From NCBI GenBank assembly GCA_964400785.1, contig CAYNWB010000019.1, forward strand, positions 1 to 43,233: a stretch of 43,233 nucleotides of DNA, written 5' to 3'. This stretch comes from CAVQGZ01 sp964400785 (lineage in GTDB: Bacteria; Actinomycetota; Actinomycetes; Jiangellales; Jiangellaceae). The notes below the pieces were generated by a model. It was given only the letters and a program-made list of their open reading frames with translations. It had not been told where the DNA came from and did no database searches. Below, piece by piece: positions 7,714 through 15,055 of this stretch; position 1 is the stretch's first letter; each line of letters starts with the position of its first letter. The position numbers and the translations under genes are program-made.

Positions 7714-8208
7714 ATGTCCGACGTCGTGACCGCTCTGCGCTCGTGGCCCGCCCGCCGCTGGTGGGTCGCAGCGGTGGCGACCACCGCGACCGTGCTGCTC
7801 ATCGGCCTACCCACCGACGTCGTCCCGAACCCGGTGTTCGGACGCTCGATCGAGGTGACGTGGTGGTCGTACCCAGCGCTGCTGGTCGCGGCGCTGCTCG
7901 GCGGTCTGCTCGCCGCCACCTACATCCGTACCGGTCGTCCGGCGGACGCGGAGGTCGACCGCCCGGGCAAGCTCGGTGCCGCCGGTGGCTTCGTCGCCTA
8001 CCTCGCGGTGGGATGCCCGGTCTGCAACAAGCTGGTGCTGCTCGCACTCGGCACGACGGGGGCCATGCAGTGGTTCGCGCCCGTGCAGCCGCTGCTCGCC
8101 GTCGCAGGCGTGGTGCTGCTGGGCTGGGCCCTGCGCGTGCGTCTGCGCGGCGAGGTCGCCTGCCCCGTCGACGTGCGCCCTGAGCCGTCGGTCAGCAGCA
8201 CGACCTGA
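7714..8208 (+). CDS. Small membrane protein with intramembrane CPVC motif
   Basis: A 164-aa protein with about four hydrophobic segments (near residues 18-38, 49-70, 87-112 and 119-140). The third carries GCPVCNKLVLLALGTTGA: a CxxC pair at the membrane, suited to binding a thiophilic metal or handling a disulfide/persulfide. I do not recognise a named family. The CsoR/CstR-type operator and leaderless start make it a stand-alone inducible gene, so copper or reactive-sulfur stress is the most reasonable inferred context. Confidence 0.65.
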   Translation: MSDVVTALRSWPARRWWVAAVATTATVLLIGLPTDVVPNPVFGRSIEVTWWSYPALLVAALLGGLLAATYIRTGRPADAEVDRPGKLGAAGGFVAYLAVGCPVCNKLVLLALGTTGAMQWFAPVQPLLAVAGVVLLGWALRVRLRGEVACPVDVRPEPSVSSTT

Positions 8209-8222
8209 GCCGCGCCATCACG

Positions 8223-8415
8223 GGACGATCAGTGGGGTGCGGGCCTGGTCACAGGACGATTGCTGGGGTTCGGCCATGATCATCGGAACTCTGGTGGGGT
8301 CGCACCCGGCTTCACAGGACGATAGGTGGGGTGATAGCCCCACCAGACGTCCTCTGACAACGCCGGCAGCCCCACCAGACGTCCGATGATCAAGCTCCAG
8401 CCCCAGTGACACTCC
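8223..8415. repeat. Mirror-symmetric array of seven 16-nt repeats in a convergent intergenic gap
   Basis: Seven copies of GGA-N7-TGGGG-Y. Four read on the plus strand at 8223, 8254, 8285 and 8317; three on the minus strand occupy 8337-8352, 8369-8384 and 8400-8415. Neighbours on one strand are 31-32 nt apart. Reflecting the second, third and fourth copies about 8334.5 lands exactly on the three inverted copies. The central pair forms a hairpin: GGACG and GGTGGGG pair with CCCCACC and CGTCC around a TGATAG loop region. Spacers also match partly across the dyad (GATCATC before the third copy, GATGATC after its mirror). It fills the 222-bp gap between two convergent genes. Confidence 0.85.
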
Positions 8416-8430
8416 TCTGACCGTGGGATC

Positions 8431-9717
8431 TCAGGTGCGGGCGAACGCCTCGATGTCCTCGACGAACTCGGCACGGATCTGCGGGGTCACGGTCGGCCGC
8501 ACCTGGGCCACAGCCTGCAGGTAGTCGTCGGTCGAGGCCCCTCGTGCCGGCACCTGCTCGCCGTGCACCACCTCGCGCTCGAACGCGACCTGCGCGGCGA
8601 CCCGCGCCGCGTACTCGATGTCGGCCGGGGTGAAGCCCTCGGTGGCTGCAGCCAGTGCCGACAGGTCGACGTCCTGCCGGTCGCTGGCACCTACGAACCT
8701 CGTCCACAGCGCCACGCGGGCCGTGGCGTCGGGCGGTCCGACCGGGATCAGGTAGTCGAACCGGCCGGGACGCAGGAAGGCGGAGTCCATCGACCGGATG
8801 GAGTTCGTGGCCGCGACGAGCAGCCTGGTGTCGCGCTCCCGGAACGCCGGGATCAGCTTGAGCAGCTCGTTCGTGACGCCGTGCACCTCCGACGTCGGCT
8901 TGCCCTCGCGCATCGGGGCGATCTCCTCGACCTCGTCCATGAACAGCACGACGCGCTCGAGGTCGGCGATCTGGGCGAAGACCTCGCGCAGAGCGTTCGC
9001 CAGCCCACCCTCACCGGCGGCCAGCCGCGACGGGAAGATCTCGACGAACGGCCACTCCAGCCGGGACGCGATGCCGCGGGCGAACGTGGTCTTGCCCGTG
9101 CCGGGCGGGCCGAACAGCACGATCGCGCGCGGCGGCAGCACGCCGTGCGCCTGGGCGCGCTCGGGCTCCTGCAGCGGCAGCACCACACGCCGCTCGATCA
9201 GCGTCTTCTCGGTGGCCATCCCCGCGATGGCCTGCCACAGGCCGGACGACAGCACCCGACCACCCAACGACTCGAGCACGTGGGCCTCGCCCGGTCCGAC
9301 GGGCTCGACCTTCTCGTAGTAGGCCACCGCGGGGGTGCGCGTGTAGCCGGCCTTGCCCAGCCCCACCTCGAAGCCGTCCCCCTCGGGCAGCACGTAGGCG
9401 AGCCTTCTCACCCCCCGGTCGAGCACGCGGCGCTCCAGCCCCGCGAGCAGCGCGGCTGAGATGCCTTGCCGACGGTGGTCAGGGTGTACGGCGATGCGGG
9501 TGACCCAGGCGCGGTCACCGCTGATGGTGGCCAGGGCCACTCCGACGGCGTCGCCACCGACGACGGCGAGCACCGCGGGCTCGTGACCGCGCAGCGCACC
9601 GATGCACTCCGAGACCGTGAACACCGAGGCCTGGCCCAGCACCGCGGTCGACTCCCACAGGTGCACCACCGCCTCGAGGTCGTCGTCGTGGAAGTCCCGG
9701 ATCAGCCAGCGCGCCAC
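8431..9717 (-). CDS. GNAT acetyltransferase-AAA+ ATPase fusion
   Basis: 428 aa. Residues 3-135 are a GNAT domain, with VTRIAVHPDHRRQGISAALL as the acetyl-CoA binding motif A and a C-terminal GYTRTPAVAYYEK. Residues about 195-428 are a classical AAA+ module: Walker A GPPGTGKT (203-210), Walker B VLFMDE (D261, E262), sensor-1 ATNS (N305) and arginine-finger region RPGRFD (316-321). The AAA part resembles Cdc48/FtsH-type ATPases, but no protease domain is present. The GTG at 9717 has TAGCGT 7 nt upstream, whose TAG is also the stop of the preceding HAD gene. A longer in-frame extension overlaps that gene and is rejected. Confidence 0.85.
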   Translation of the reverse strand: MARWLIRDFHDDDLEAVVHLWESTAVLGQASVFTVSECIGALRGHEPAVLAVVGGDAVGVALATISGDRAWVTRIAVHPDHRRQGISAALLAGLERRVLDRGVRRLAYVLPEGDGFEVGLGKAGYTRTPAVAYYEKVEPVGPGEAHVLESLGGRVLSSGLWQAIAGMATEKTLIERRVVLPLQEPERAQAHGVLPPRAIVLFGPPGTGKTTFARGIASRLEWPFVEIFPSRLAAGEGGLANALREVFAQIADLERVVLFMDEVEEIAPMREGKPTSEVHGVTNELLKLIPAFRERDTRLLVAATNSIRSMDSAFLRPGRFDYLIPVGPPDATARVALWTRFVGASDRQDVDLSALAAATEGFTPADIEYAARVAAQVAFEREVVHGEQVPARGASTDDYLQAVAQVRPTVTPQIRAEFVEDIEAFART

Positions 9718-9727
9718 GAGTCGGACG

Positions 9728-10291
9728 CTACGCCGCGTCCCCGGCCTGGGCGAAGGCCAGTACCGCCTCGAGCTCGGCACGGGTCCACCCCTCGGCAGGG
9801 TCGGGCTGCACGAGCAGTGTGGCGATGCCGGACGAGTCGCGCTGCGCAGCCCACTCGTAGATGGCCGGCTCCAGGTCGTCGTCGATCCAGACCATGGGCC
9901 GGTCGCCCACCGTGGCCACCACACCGGGAAACTTGTAGCTGCCGATTCCCACACCGACGCGCTGCGTCGTCGCGTACGACTGGTGGAGGCTGAAGTCGAT
10001 CCACGGCCAGTGCGCCCCGAACCCGACGACCGGTGCCAGCGCGGTCGGTGCCCGCTGCTGCCACATCGTCGCCCAGACCATGTCGAAGCTCGACTCGAGC
10101 ACCGCCACCCACTGCGCGTGCTCCGGGCGCAGCAGCAGCTCGTAGCCGTCCGCACGCGCCGCACGGAAACCGTCCGGCACCACCAGGTTGCCCCGGCCCA
10201 GAGGCAGCCCCTCGTCGATGCGCTGCCACGCGCCGAAGGCGTTCAGCACACCGTCGACGTCGAGCAGAAGCAGGGGGCGCACGGCAGACAC
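9728..10291 (-). CDS. HAD superfamily protein (HAD_SAK-like)
   Basis: A 187-aa HAD-fold protein. It begins LLLLDVDGVLNAF with the catalytic DxD motif; MVWATMW fits motif II, and MVWIDDDLEP fits the motif IV acidic pair. This layout resembles the HAD domains grouped with 'Swiss Army Knife' RNA-repair proteins and other small HAD phosphatases. It lies 10 bp upstream of the GNAT-AAA+ gene, so the two may share a transcript. The GTG start at 10291 is preceded by a weak CACGGT box 6 nt upstream. Confidence 0.75.
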   Translation of the reverse strand: MSAVRPLLLLDVDGVLNAFGAWQRIDEGLPLGRGNLVVPDGFRAARADGYELLLRPEHAQWVAVLESSFDMVWATMWQQRAPTALAPVVGFGAHWPWIDFSLHQSYATTQRVGVGIGSYKFPGVVATVGDRPMVWIDDDLEPAIYEWAAQRDSSGIATLLVQPDPAEGWTRAELEAVLAFAQAGDAA

Positions 10292-10350
10292 GCCTCAACC
10301 GTGCCACGTCCGGCGGGTGCGCACGAGCGCGCTGTGACAGTCTGCGACCC

Positions 10351-11070
10351 GTGCGGCTGCTGGCGGTGACCGACCTGCACTACCGGTTGCCGTTCTTCGA
10401 CTGGCTCGTCCAGTCCGCCGCGCAGGCCGATGCCGTGTCTGTGTCCGGTGACCTGCTCGACATCGTCACGCCCGTGCCGCACGAGGTGCAGGCGCTCGTC
10501 GCCGGCACCTACCTGACCCAGCTGGGCACGGCGTGCCCGACCTTCGTGTGCTCGGGCAACCACGACCTCGACGGACCGGGGCCCGGCGGGGAGCAGACGG
10601 CCGGGTGGCTACGGCAGCTGGGTGCGCCCGACGTACACACGGACGGCTCGAGCGTCGACCTCGGCGACGTTCGCATCACGGTGGTCGGCTGGTGGGACGG
10701 GCCCCTGTCGCAGGCACAGGCCGCGGAGCAGATCGCCGCCGCGGCGCTCGATCGACCTCGACGGTGGGTGTGGGTCTACCACGCCCCACCCGCCGACACG
10801 CGCCTGTGCTTCGACGGTCGCCGCTCGTTCCCGGACGAGGCGCTCGCCGGCTGGATCCGCGAGCACGAGCCCGACCTGGTGCTGTGCGGGCACATCCACC
10901 AGGCTCCCTGGGTCGAGGGCGGCGGCTGGTACGACCGCCTCGGGTCGACGTTCGTGGTCAACCCGGGCAAGCAGATCGGACGTGTACCCCCGCACGTGTG
11001 GCTCGACACCGAGACGGGCATGGCGACGTGGACCGGGCTCGGCGAGAGCGACTCCGCAACGGTGTGGTGA
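10351..11070 (+). CDS. Calcineurin-like metallophosphoesterase
   Basis: A 239-aa protein with all metallophosphoesterase motifs: VTDLHYR (D-x-H), SGDLLD, CSGNHDLD, VYHAPP and CGHIHQAPW. These bind a dinuclear metal centre that hydrolyses phosphomono- or diesters; the substrate is not evident. The GTG at 10351 was chosen because the first motif starts at once after it (VRLLAVTDLH). The frame is open further upstream but overlaps the divergent HAD gene. Nothing suggests export. Confidence 0.85.
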   Translation: MRLLAVTDLHYRLPFFDWLVQSAAQADAVSVSGDLLDIVTPVPHEVQALVAGTYLTQLGTACPTFVCSGNHDLDGPGPGGEQTAGWLRQLGAPDVHTDGSSVDLGDVRITVVGWWDGPLSQAQAAEQIAAAALDRPRRWVWVYHAPPADTRLCFDGRRSFPDEALAGWIREHEPDLVLCGHIHQAPWVEGGGWYDRLGSTFVVNPGKQIGRVPPHVWLDTETGMATWTGLGESDSATVW

Positions 11071-11076
11071 GCAGCC

Positions 11077-11553
11077 TCAGACCTCGGGGTCGCGCACCGA
11101 CCCCGGGGTCGCCGGCGGCGCCTGGTGATGGCTGAGCGCGTCCAGGACGGTGTCGAGCATGCCCAGGTGGTCGCTGCGGTCGGCGTACTGCGTGCGCACG
11201 TCGACGAGGTACTGGGTCAGGGCGTCGACTCGGCCGGCGGTCACGCGCAGCAGGTCCATCGCCGCGTCGGGGTGCTCACGAAGAAAGGCGTGCGCGTCGG
11301 TGGCCACCGCGAGCTGCGCGTCTGTCAGGCACCGCACCGTGGCCGTCGCCGGACGCTGCAGCGCCACCGACATCTCGCCGAAGACCGAGCCGGGCCGATC
11401 GGTACGTGCCACGGTGACCCCGTCGCGCTCGACGGCGACGGCACCGGCGAGAAGCACGTAGAGGGGGCCCGCAGGATCGCCCTGGCCGATCACCTGCTGC
11501 CCCGCCGAGAACTGCCGGCGAGGCAGGTCGGCGGCGGCGTCGAGCAACGACAT
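11077..11553 (-). CDS. Cyclic nucleotide-binding domain protein (no DNA-binding domain)
   Basis: A 158-aa protein consisting essentially of one cNMP-binding beta-barrel: FSAGQQVIGQGDPAGPLYVLLAG, GSVFGEMSVALQRPATATVRC (the phosphate-binding cassette region) and a C-terminal helix. No Crp-type helix-turn-helix is present, so it is a sensor or partner domain rather than a classical regulator. TACCCT lies 6 nt before the ATG (leaderless). It is divergent from the tocopherol cyclase-like gene; the two starts are 43 bp apart. Confidence 0.8.
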   Translation of the reverse strand: MSLLDAAADLPRRQFSAGQQVIGQGDPAGPLYVLLAGAVAVERDGVTVARTDRPGSVFGEMSVALQRPATATVRCLTDAQLAVATDAHAFLREHPDAAMDLLRVTAGRVDALTQYLVDVRTQYADRSDHLGMLDTVLDALSHHQAPPATPGSVRDPEV

Positions 11554-11559
11554 GCGGCC

Positions 11560-11588
11560 AGGGTAGGGCGTCGCGTGGTGGGTAGGGT
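11560..11588. promoter_or_regulatory. Back-to-back leaderless -10 boxes
   Basis: On the minus strand TACCCT (11565-11560) lies 6 nt before the ATG at 11553. On the plus strand TAGGGT (11583-11588) lies 7 nt before the ATG at 11596. Neither gene has a Shine-Dalgarno, so both appear to be leaderless and divergently transcribed from this short space. Confidence 0.6.
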
Positions 11589-11595
11589 CGCAGCC

Positions 11596-12621
11596 ATGCA
11601 GCTCGACCCGCGTGCCGCGCTCACGGCGCCGGCACGACTCGTCGACCGGGTGCGCAGCACCATGCACCCCGAGGGCTTCCACGGGCAGCACGAGCGGTCG
11701 GGATTCTTCGAGGGGTGGTACGTCAAGCTCGTCAGCGCCGACCGCCGGCAGCGATGGGCGCTCATCCCCGGAGTCTTTCTCGGTCTCGAGTCGGGCGACG
11801 AGGCGTTCGTCCAGGTGCTCAACGGCTCGACCGGCGAGTCGACGTACGTCCGGTTCGAGCTCGAGCAGTTCAGCGCCAGGTCCGACGCGTTCGACGTCCG
11901 CGTGGGCGACAACCGCTTCGGCACCCACGGCGTCGAGCTCGACCTGCCGCAGGCCGACCTGTCGGGCCGGGTCGGATTCGACCAGCCGCTGCACCCCTGG
12001 CCGGTGACGGCGCGGTCCCCCGGCATCATGGGCTGGTACGCCTGGATGCCCTTCATGGAGTGCTACCACGGCGTCGTGTCGTTCGACCACGGGCTGCACG
12101 GCACCCTCACCCACGCCGGTGACGTGGTCGACCTCGACGGTGGTCGCGGGTATCTGGAGAAGGACTGGGGGCGGGCCTTCCCGTCCGGCTACGTCTGGAT
12201 GCAGACCAACCACTTCGAGCGGCCACGGGTGAGCCTGAGTGCATCGGTGGCCCTGATCCCCTGGCTACGGGGCGAGTTCCGCGGGTTCATCATCGGGCTC
12301 TGGGTGGACGGCCACCTGCACCGCTTCGCCACCCACACCGGCGCCCGGACGACGTCGCTGAGCATCGACGACGAGCACGTGCGCTGGTCGGTGCGCTCCG
12401 GACGCGGGGTCGAGCTGCACCTGCTCGCCGAGCGTCGCCGGGGCGGCCTGCTGCACGCCCCGATCCGCACGCAGATGCACCGTCGGGTCGAGGAGACCCT
12501 CGACGCGCGGGTACAGGTCCGACTCGTCGACAGCGACGGCACGGTGCTGATCGACGACACCGGCGAGTGCGCCGGGCTCGAGGTGCACGGCGACCTCGAG
12601 CGCCTGCTGGCCACGTCCTGA
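11596..12621 (+). CDS. Tocopherol cyclase-like protein
   Basis: 341 aa. Family landmarks include SGFFEGWYVKL near the N-terminus, GIMGWYAWMPFMECYHGV in the middle, and GRGYLEKDWGRAFPSGYVWMQ. Plant and cyanobacterial relatives cyclise prenylquinols to tocopherol. Actinobacteria generally lack tocopherol, so a lipid-quinone or lipocalin-like role is more likely; that is inference. It is leaderless from TAGGGT 7 nt upstream. No prenyltransferase or quinone methyltransferase is nearby. Confidence 0.8.
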   Translation: MQLDPRAALTAPARLVDRVRSTMHPEGFHGQHERSGFFEGWYVKLVSADRRQRWALIPGVFLGLESGDEAFVQVLNGSTGESTYVRFELEQFSARSDAFDVRVGDNRFGTHGVELDLPQADLSGRVGFDQPLHPWPVTARSPGIMGWYAWMPFMECYHGVVSFDHGLHGTLTHAGDVVDLDGGRGYLEKDWGRAFPSGYVWMQTNHFERPRVSLSASVALIPWLRGEFRGFIIGLWVDGHLHRFATHTGARTTSLSIDDEHVRWSVRSGRGVELHLLAERRRGGLLHAPIRTQMHRRVEETLDARVQVRLVDSDGTVLIDDTGECAGLEVHGDLERLLATS

Positions 12622-12660
12622 GGTGGCCTCAGGGCCGGTCGCCGTCGCGACGTGCGCGGC

Positions 12661-13143
12661 TCAGCGTCCGGCGTTGACCGCCAACCGAGCCAAGGTAACG
12701 ACCTGCACGAGAACCGAGATGGCCGAGCCGCAGGCGGCGAGGACGAGCACGAACCTGACCAGCCAGGTCGGGTCGAACGTCCACGCGGTGAAGTCGAACG
12801 GAAACACGTCCAGCACCGCCAGCGCCGCAGCCAGAGCCACCGCGGAGGTGAGCAGCTCGCCGAGGGCGCGCACCCAGGGCGCGTCGACCCCCACCCAGAT
12901 CAGGTTCACGACGAGCCCGGTGGCCAGCGACAGGTTGACGATACCGAGGACGAGTGCTGCGTCCCCCGTCAGGAACGACATCGACTGCCAGCCCGGCGTC
13001 ACGTTCAGCAGGTAGAGAAGCGCCGCGTTCACGCCCACGGCGATGCCGAACCCGACCTGGCGGACGGTGCGGCTGGGCAGAGCCGCCACCGGCGGGATCG
13101 TGTCGCGTGGGGATACTGACCGCGGGTCGACGTGCAGGGTCAT
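12661..13143 (-). CDS. Four-helix membrane protein of unknown function
   Basis: 160 aa. After a polar N-terminus of about 22 residues come four hydrophobic stretches: VGFGIAVGVNAALLYLL, GIVNLSLATGLVVNLIWVG, LLTSAVALAAALAVLDVF and FVLVLAACGSAISVLVQVV. I recognise no named family. The ATG at 13143 has GAGGAG 6 nt upstream; an in-frame TTG two codons earlier is less likely. It stands alone between the convergent tocopherol cyclase-like gene and the MarR gene. Confidence 0.65.
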   Translation of the reverse strand: MTLHVDPRSVSPRDTIPPVAALPSRTVRQVGFGIAVGVNAALLYLLNVTPGWQSMSFLTGDAALVLGIVNLSLATGLVVNLIWVGVDAPWVRALGELLTSAVALAAALAVLDVFPFDFTAWTFDPTWLVRFVLVLAACGSAISVLVQVVTLARLAVNAGR

Positions 13144-13216
13144 GGACAACTCCTCGCAAGCGAACCTACGACCTCACCGTAGGACGGGCGGGAGTGCTCG
13201 CCCAGGGTCCAAGTGC

Positions 13217-13627
13217 TCAGCCGCGCAGCAGCCGGGCGAGCTCCTCGGCCTCGGGTCGGGCGTCCTGCAGCGCACCGGCCATGGCATCGGCCATGGAGCG
13301 CACGGTGTTGCGACCGCGGCGGGTGAGCTCGACGAGCACCCCCCGCCGGTCACCGTCGATCGCTCCCGTCTTGCGGACGACCAACCCACGCTGCTCGAGG
13401 CGCTCGACCAGCTTGGTCACGCCGCCGCTCGACAGACCGGTCACCTGCTGGATACCGGTCGGGCGCATCGGGCCCTCGGTGTCGAGCGAGAAGAGCAGCG
13501 TGACAGGCATGTCGTCGATGACGTCACCGTCGCGGACGGAGTCTGCGGCCGCGGTGGTCAGGTAGAGGCTCAAGCGAGCCATGAGCATCGCGGCCGACTG
13601 GGCTTCTCTGCGTTCTCTCTCCCCCAC
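13217..13627 (-). CDS. MarR family transcriptional regulator
   Basis: 136 aa from the GTG at 13627. The winged helix is clear: PTGIQQVTGLSSGGVTKLVERLEQRG as the recognition region, then GDRRGVLVELTRRG as the wing. TACAGT (13634-13639) lies 6 nt before this GTG. It falls between the AMMECR1 stop and the MarR start, so the gene likely has its own leaderless promoter inside the AmmeMemoRadiSam transcript. A longer start at 13690 would overlap AMMECR1. The ligand and targets are unknown; the adjacent operon or the pirin promoter are candidates. Confidence 0.82.
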   Translation of the reverse strand: MGERERREAQSAAMLMARLSLYLTTAAADSVRDGDVIDDMPVTLLFSLDTEGPMRPTGIQQVTGLSSGGVTKLVERLEQRGLVVRKTGAIDGDRRGVLVELTRRGRNTVRSMADAMAGALQDARPEAEELARLLRG

Positions 13628-13643
13628 GCTGTGACTGTATCGC

Positions 13644-14240
13644 TCACCGTCGTCGCGGAACAGGTTCTTCGTAGTCCGGTGCGCGGCCACTGATCTCGAC
13701 GACCTGGTACCGGCTCACCGCGAGGCCGCGGGGCCACGCTGCGGCCGGCAGGCCGGCCTTGCGCCACAGGGCGTCCAGAAACTCGCGCGAGTCCGGCAGC
13801 TGCGACCAGACCGACGGCAGCAGCGTCGCGCGGTGCCGCCCGTCGTCGATCAGCACGCCGTCCACCCCGGGACGCACGGCATCGTCGAGCTCGCGCCGGC
13901 ACGTGACGACCATCGTCTCCAGCGGCGACAGCACGGAGATGTGCAGGTGCAGGTGGGGCAAGTCGTCGGTGACCACGGGCGGCAGCCGGGGGTCGTCGAA
14001 CGCCGCCGCCGCCGCGTTGTCGGCGATGTCGAGGCCCAGGGCCTGCCGTGGGCGCAGGCTGCCGATGCACCCCAGCAGCACCTGCTCGCGACGCACGGTG
14101 ACGAAGCAGGCACCCGGAGCAGCGAGCGACCGGGTGAGCTCGGCCATCGCCGGGCGCCACCGCCCCCCGTTGGTCAGGGGCTCGTGCACCGCCCGCACCG
14201 CGATGCGCAGTGCCGCGTCGGCATCGGGTCGGACGTCCAT
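13644..14240 (-). CDS. amrA: AMMECR1 domain protein (AmmeMemoRadiSam system protein A)
   Basis: A 198-aa AMMECR1-family protein: GACFVTVRREQVLLGCIGSLRPRQAL matches the family core (CFVT...LRGCIG), and HLHLHISVLSPLETM and GVDGVLIDDGRHRATLLPSVWSQL match the conserved C-terminal part. The molecular function of the family is unproven. The ATG shares one base with the Memo stop (TGATG), so it is the third gene of a tightly coupled radical SAM-Memo-AMMECR1 operon. The family's GCIG cysteine is kept. Confidence 0.88.
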   Translation of the reverse strand: MDVRPDADAALRIAVRAVHEPLTNGGRWRPAMAELTRSLAAPGACFVTVRREQVLLGCIGSLRPRQALGLDIADNAAAAAFDDPRLPPVVTDDLPHLHLHISVLSPLETMVVTCRRELDDAVRPGVDGVLIDDGRHRATLLPSVWSQLPDSREFLDALWRKAGLPAAAWPRGLAVSRYQVVEISGRAPDYEEPVPRRR

Positions 14241-15055
14241 CACTGCTCCACCGCGAACGCGCCGTACCCGACGACCCGCATCGCGTCGCCGGCGGTGTCC
14301 GCCGACGTCCGCCGGTCGAGCTCGCGCACCCGCGCCGAGTGCCGCCTCGCCAGGTGCAGCAGCACACGAAGCGCCTGTGCGCCGCAGGCGTCGACGTCGG
14401 CGATGGCATCGGCGTCGCAGGCGAGGACGGCCGCGCTGGTGCGCGCGTCGTGGCGGCGCGCCACCGAGTCGGGCTCGTAGTGCGAGAGATCGGTGCTGAC
14501 CAGCACGAGGCAGTCCGGGCGCCACCAGGGGTCGAGCAGGTCGGCGACCGCGCCGGGCTCGGCATCACCGATCAGCACGGGCAGCACCGGCACGCCCGGC
14601 AGGGTGCGCTGCAGGAAGGGCAGCTGTACCTCCAGGCAGTGCTCGGGGGCGTGCGCCGCGTCGCCGACCTGTACCGCGACGCGCGGTGAGGTGGCAGCGG
14701 CCTCGACCAGCGCGCGCCGACCCATGTCGTCCACCTCGACCGTGCCGAGCGGGGACGCCCACGCGTCCGCAGCGGAGACCTGCACGCCCCGCACCGGCAC
14801 GCGGTGCGGAGGGCCGAGCAGCAGCACGCGCCGCAGGCGGGAGGCGAGCGGGGGCAGCAGCCGGTACCCGACGCCAGCCGTGGCACCGGAGTAGACGTAG
14901 CCGGCGTGCGGTACCACCAGCCCGCGCAGGTGCACAGCGGGCTCGGGCTCGTGCGGTGCGGGCGCCTGCAGGTGGGTGCGCACGCTCACGTCCAAGGCGT
15001 TCGGGTCGGCCGGGTAGAACAGCCCAGCGACGACCGGAGGCCGTACGACGCTCAT
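14240..15055 (-). CDS. amrB: MEMO1 family protein (AmmeMemoRadiSam system protein B)
   Basis: 271 aa of the Memo family, which is related in fold to non-haem iron dioxygenases. It starts RPPVVAGLFYPADP and has VVPHAGYVYSGATAG with the first putative metal His, LLLGPPHR, EHCLEVQLPFLQ with His/Glu, and LVLVSTDLSHYEPD. Human MEMO1 has been reported to bind iron; the bacterial role is unknown. The ATG overlaps the radical SAM stop by 4 nt (ATGA), the usual sign of coupled translation. Confidence 0.88.
   Translation of the reverse strand: MSVVRPPVVAGLFYPADPNALDVSVRTHLQAPAPHEPEPAVHLRGLVVPHAGYVYSGATAGVGYRLLPPLASRLRRVLLLGPPHRVPVRGVQVSAADAWASPLGTVEVDDMGRRALVEAAATSPRVAVQVGDAAHAPEHCLEVQLPFLQRTLPGVPVLPVLIGDAEPGAVADLLDPWWRPDCLVLVSTDLSHYEPDSVARRHDARTSAAVLACDADAIADVDACGAQALRVLLHLARRHSARVRELDRRTSADTAGDAMRVVGYGAFAVEQ

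Noticed and set aside
8223..8415. CRISPR array
   Set aside because: Repeats are 16 nt with 15-16-nt spacers, occur in both orientations, spacers are similar across the dyad, and no cas gene is near.
13628..13690. Longer MarR N-terminus starting at 13690
   Set aside because: It would overlap the AMMECR1 gene by 47 bp, while a TACAGT box 6 nt before the GTG at 13627 supports the shorter form.
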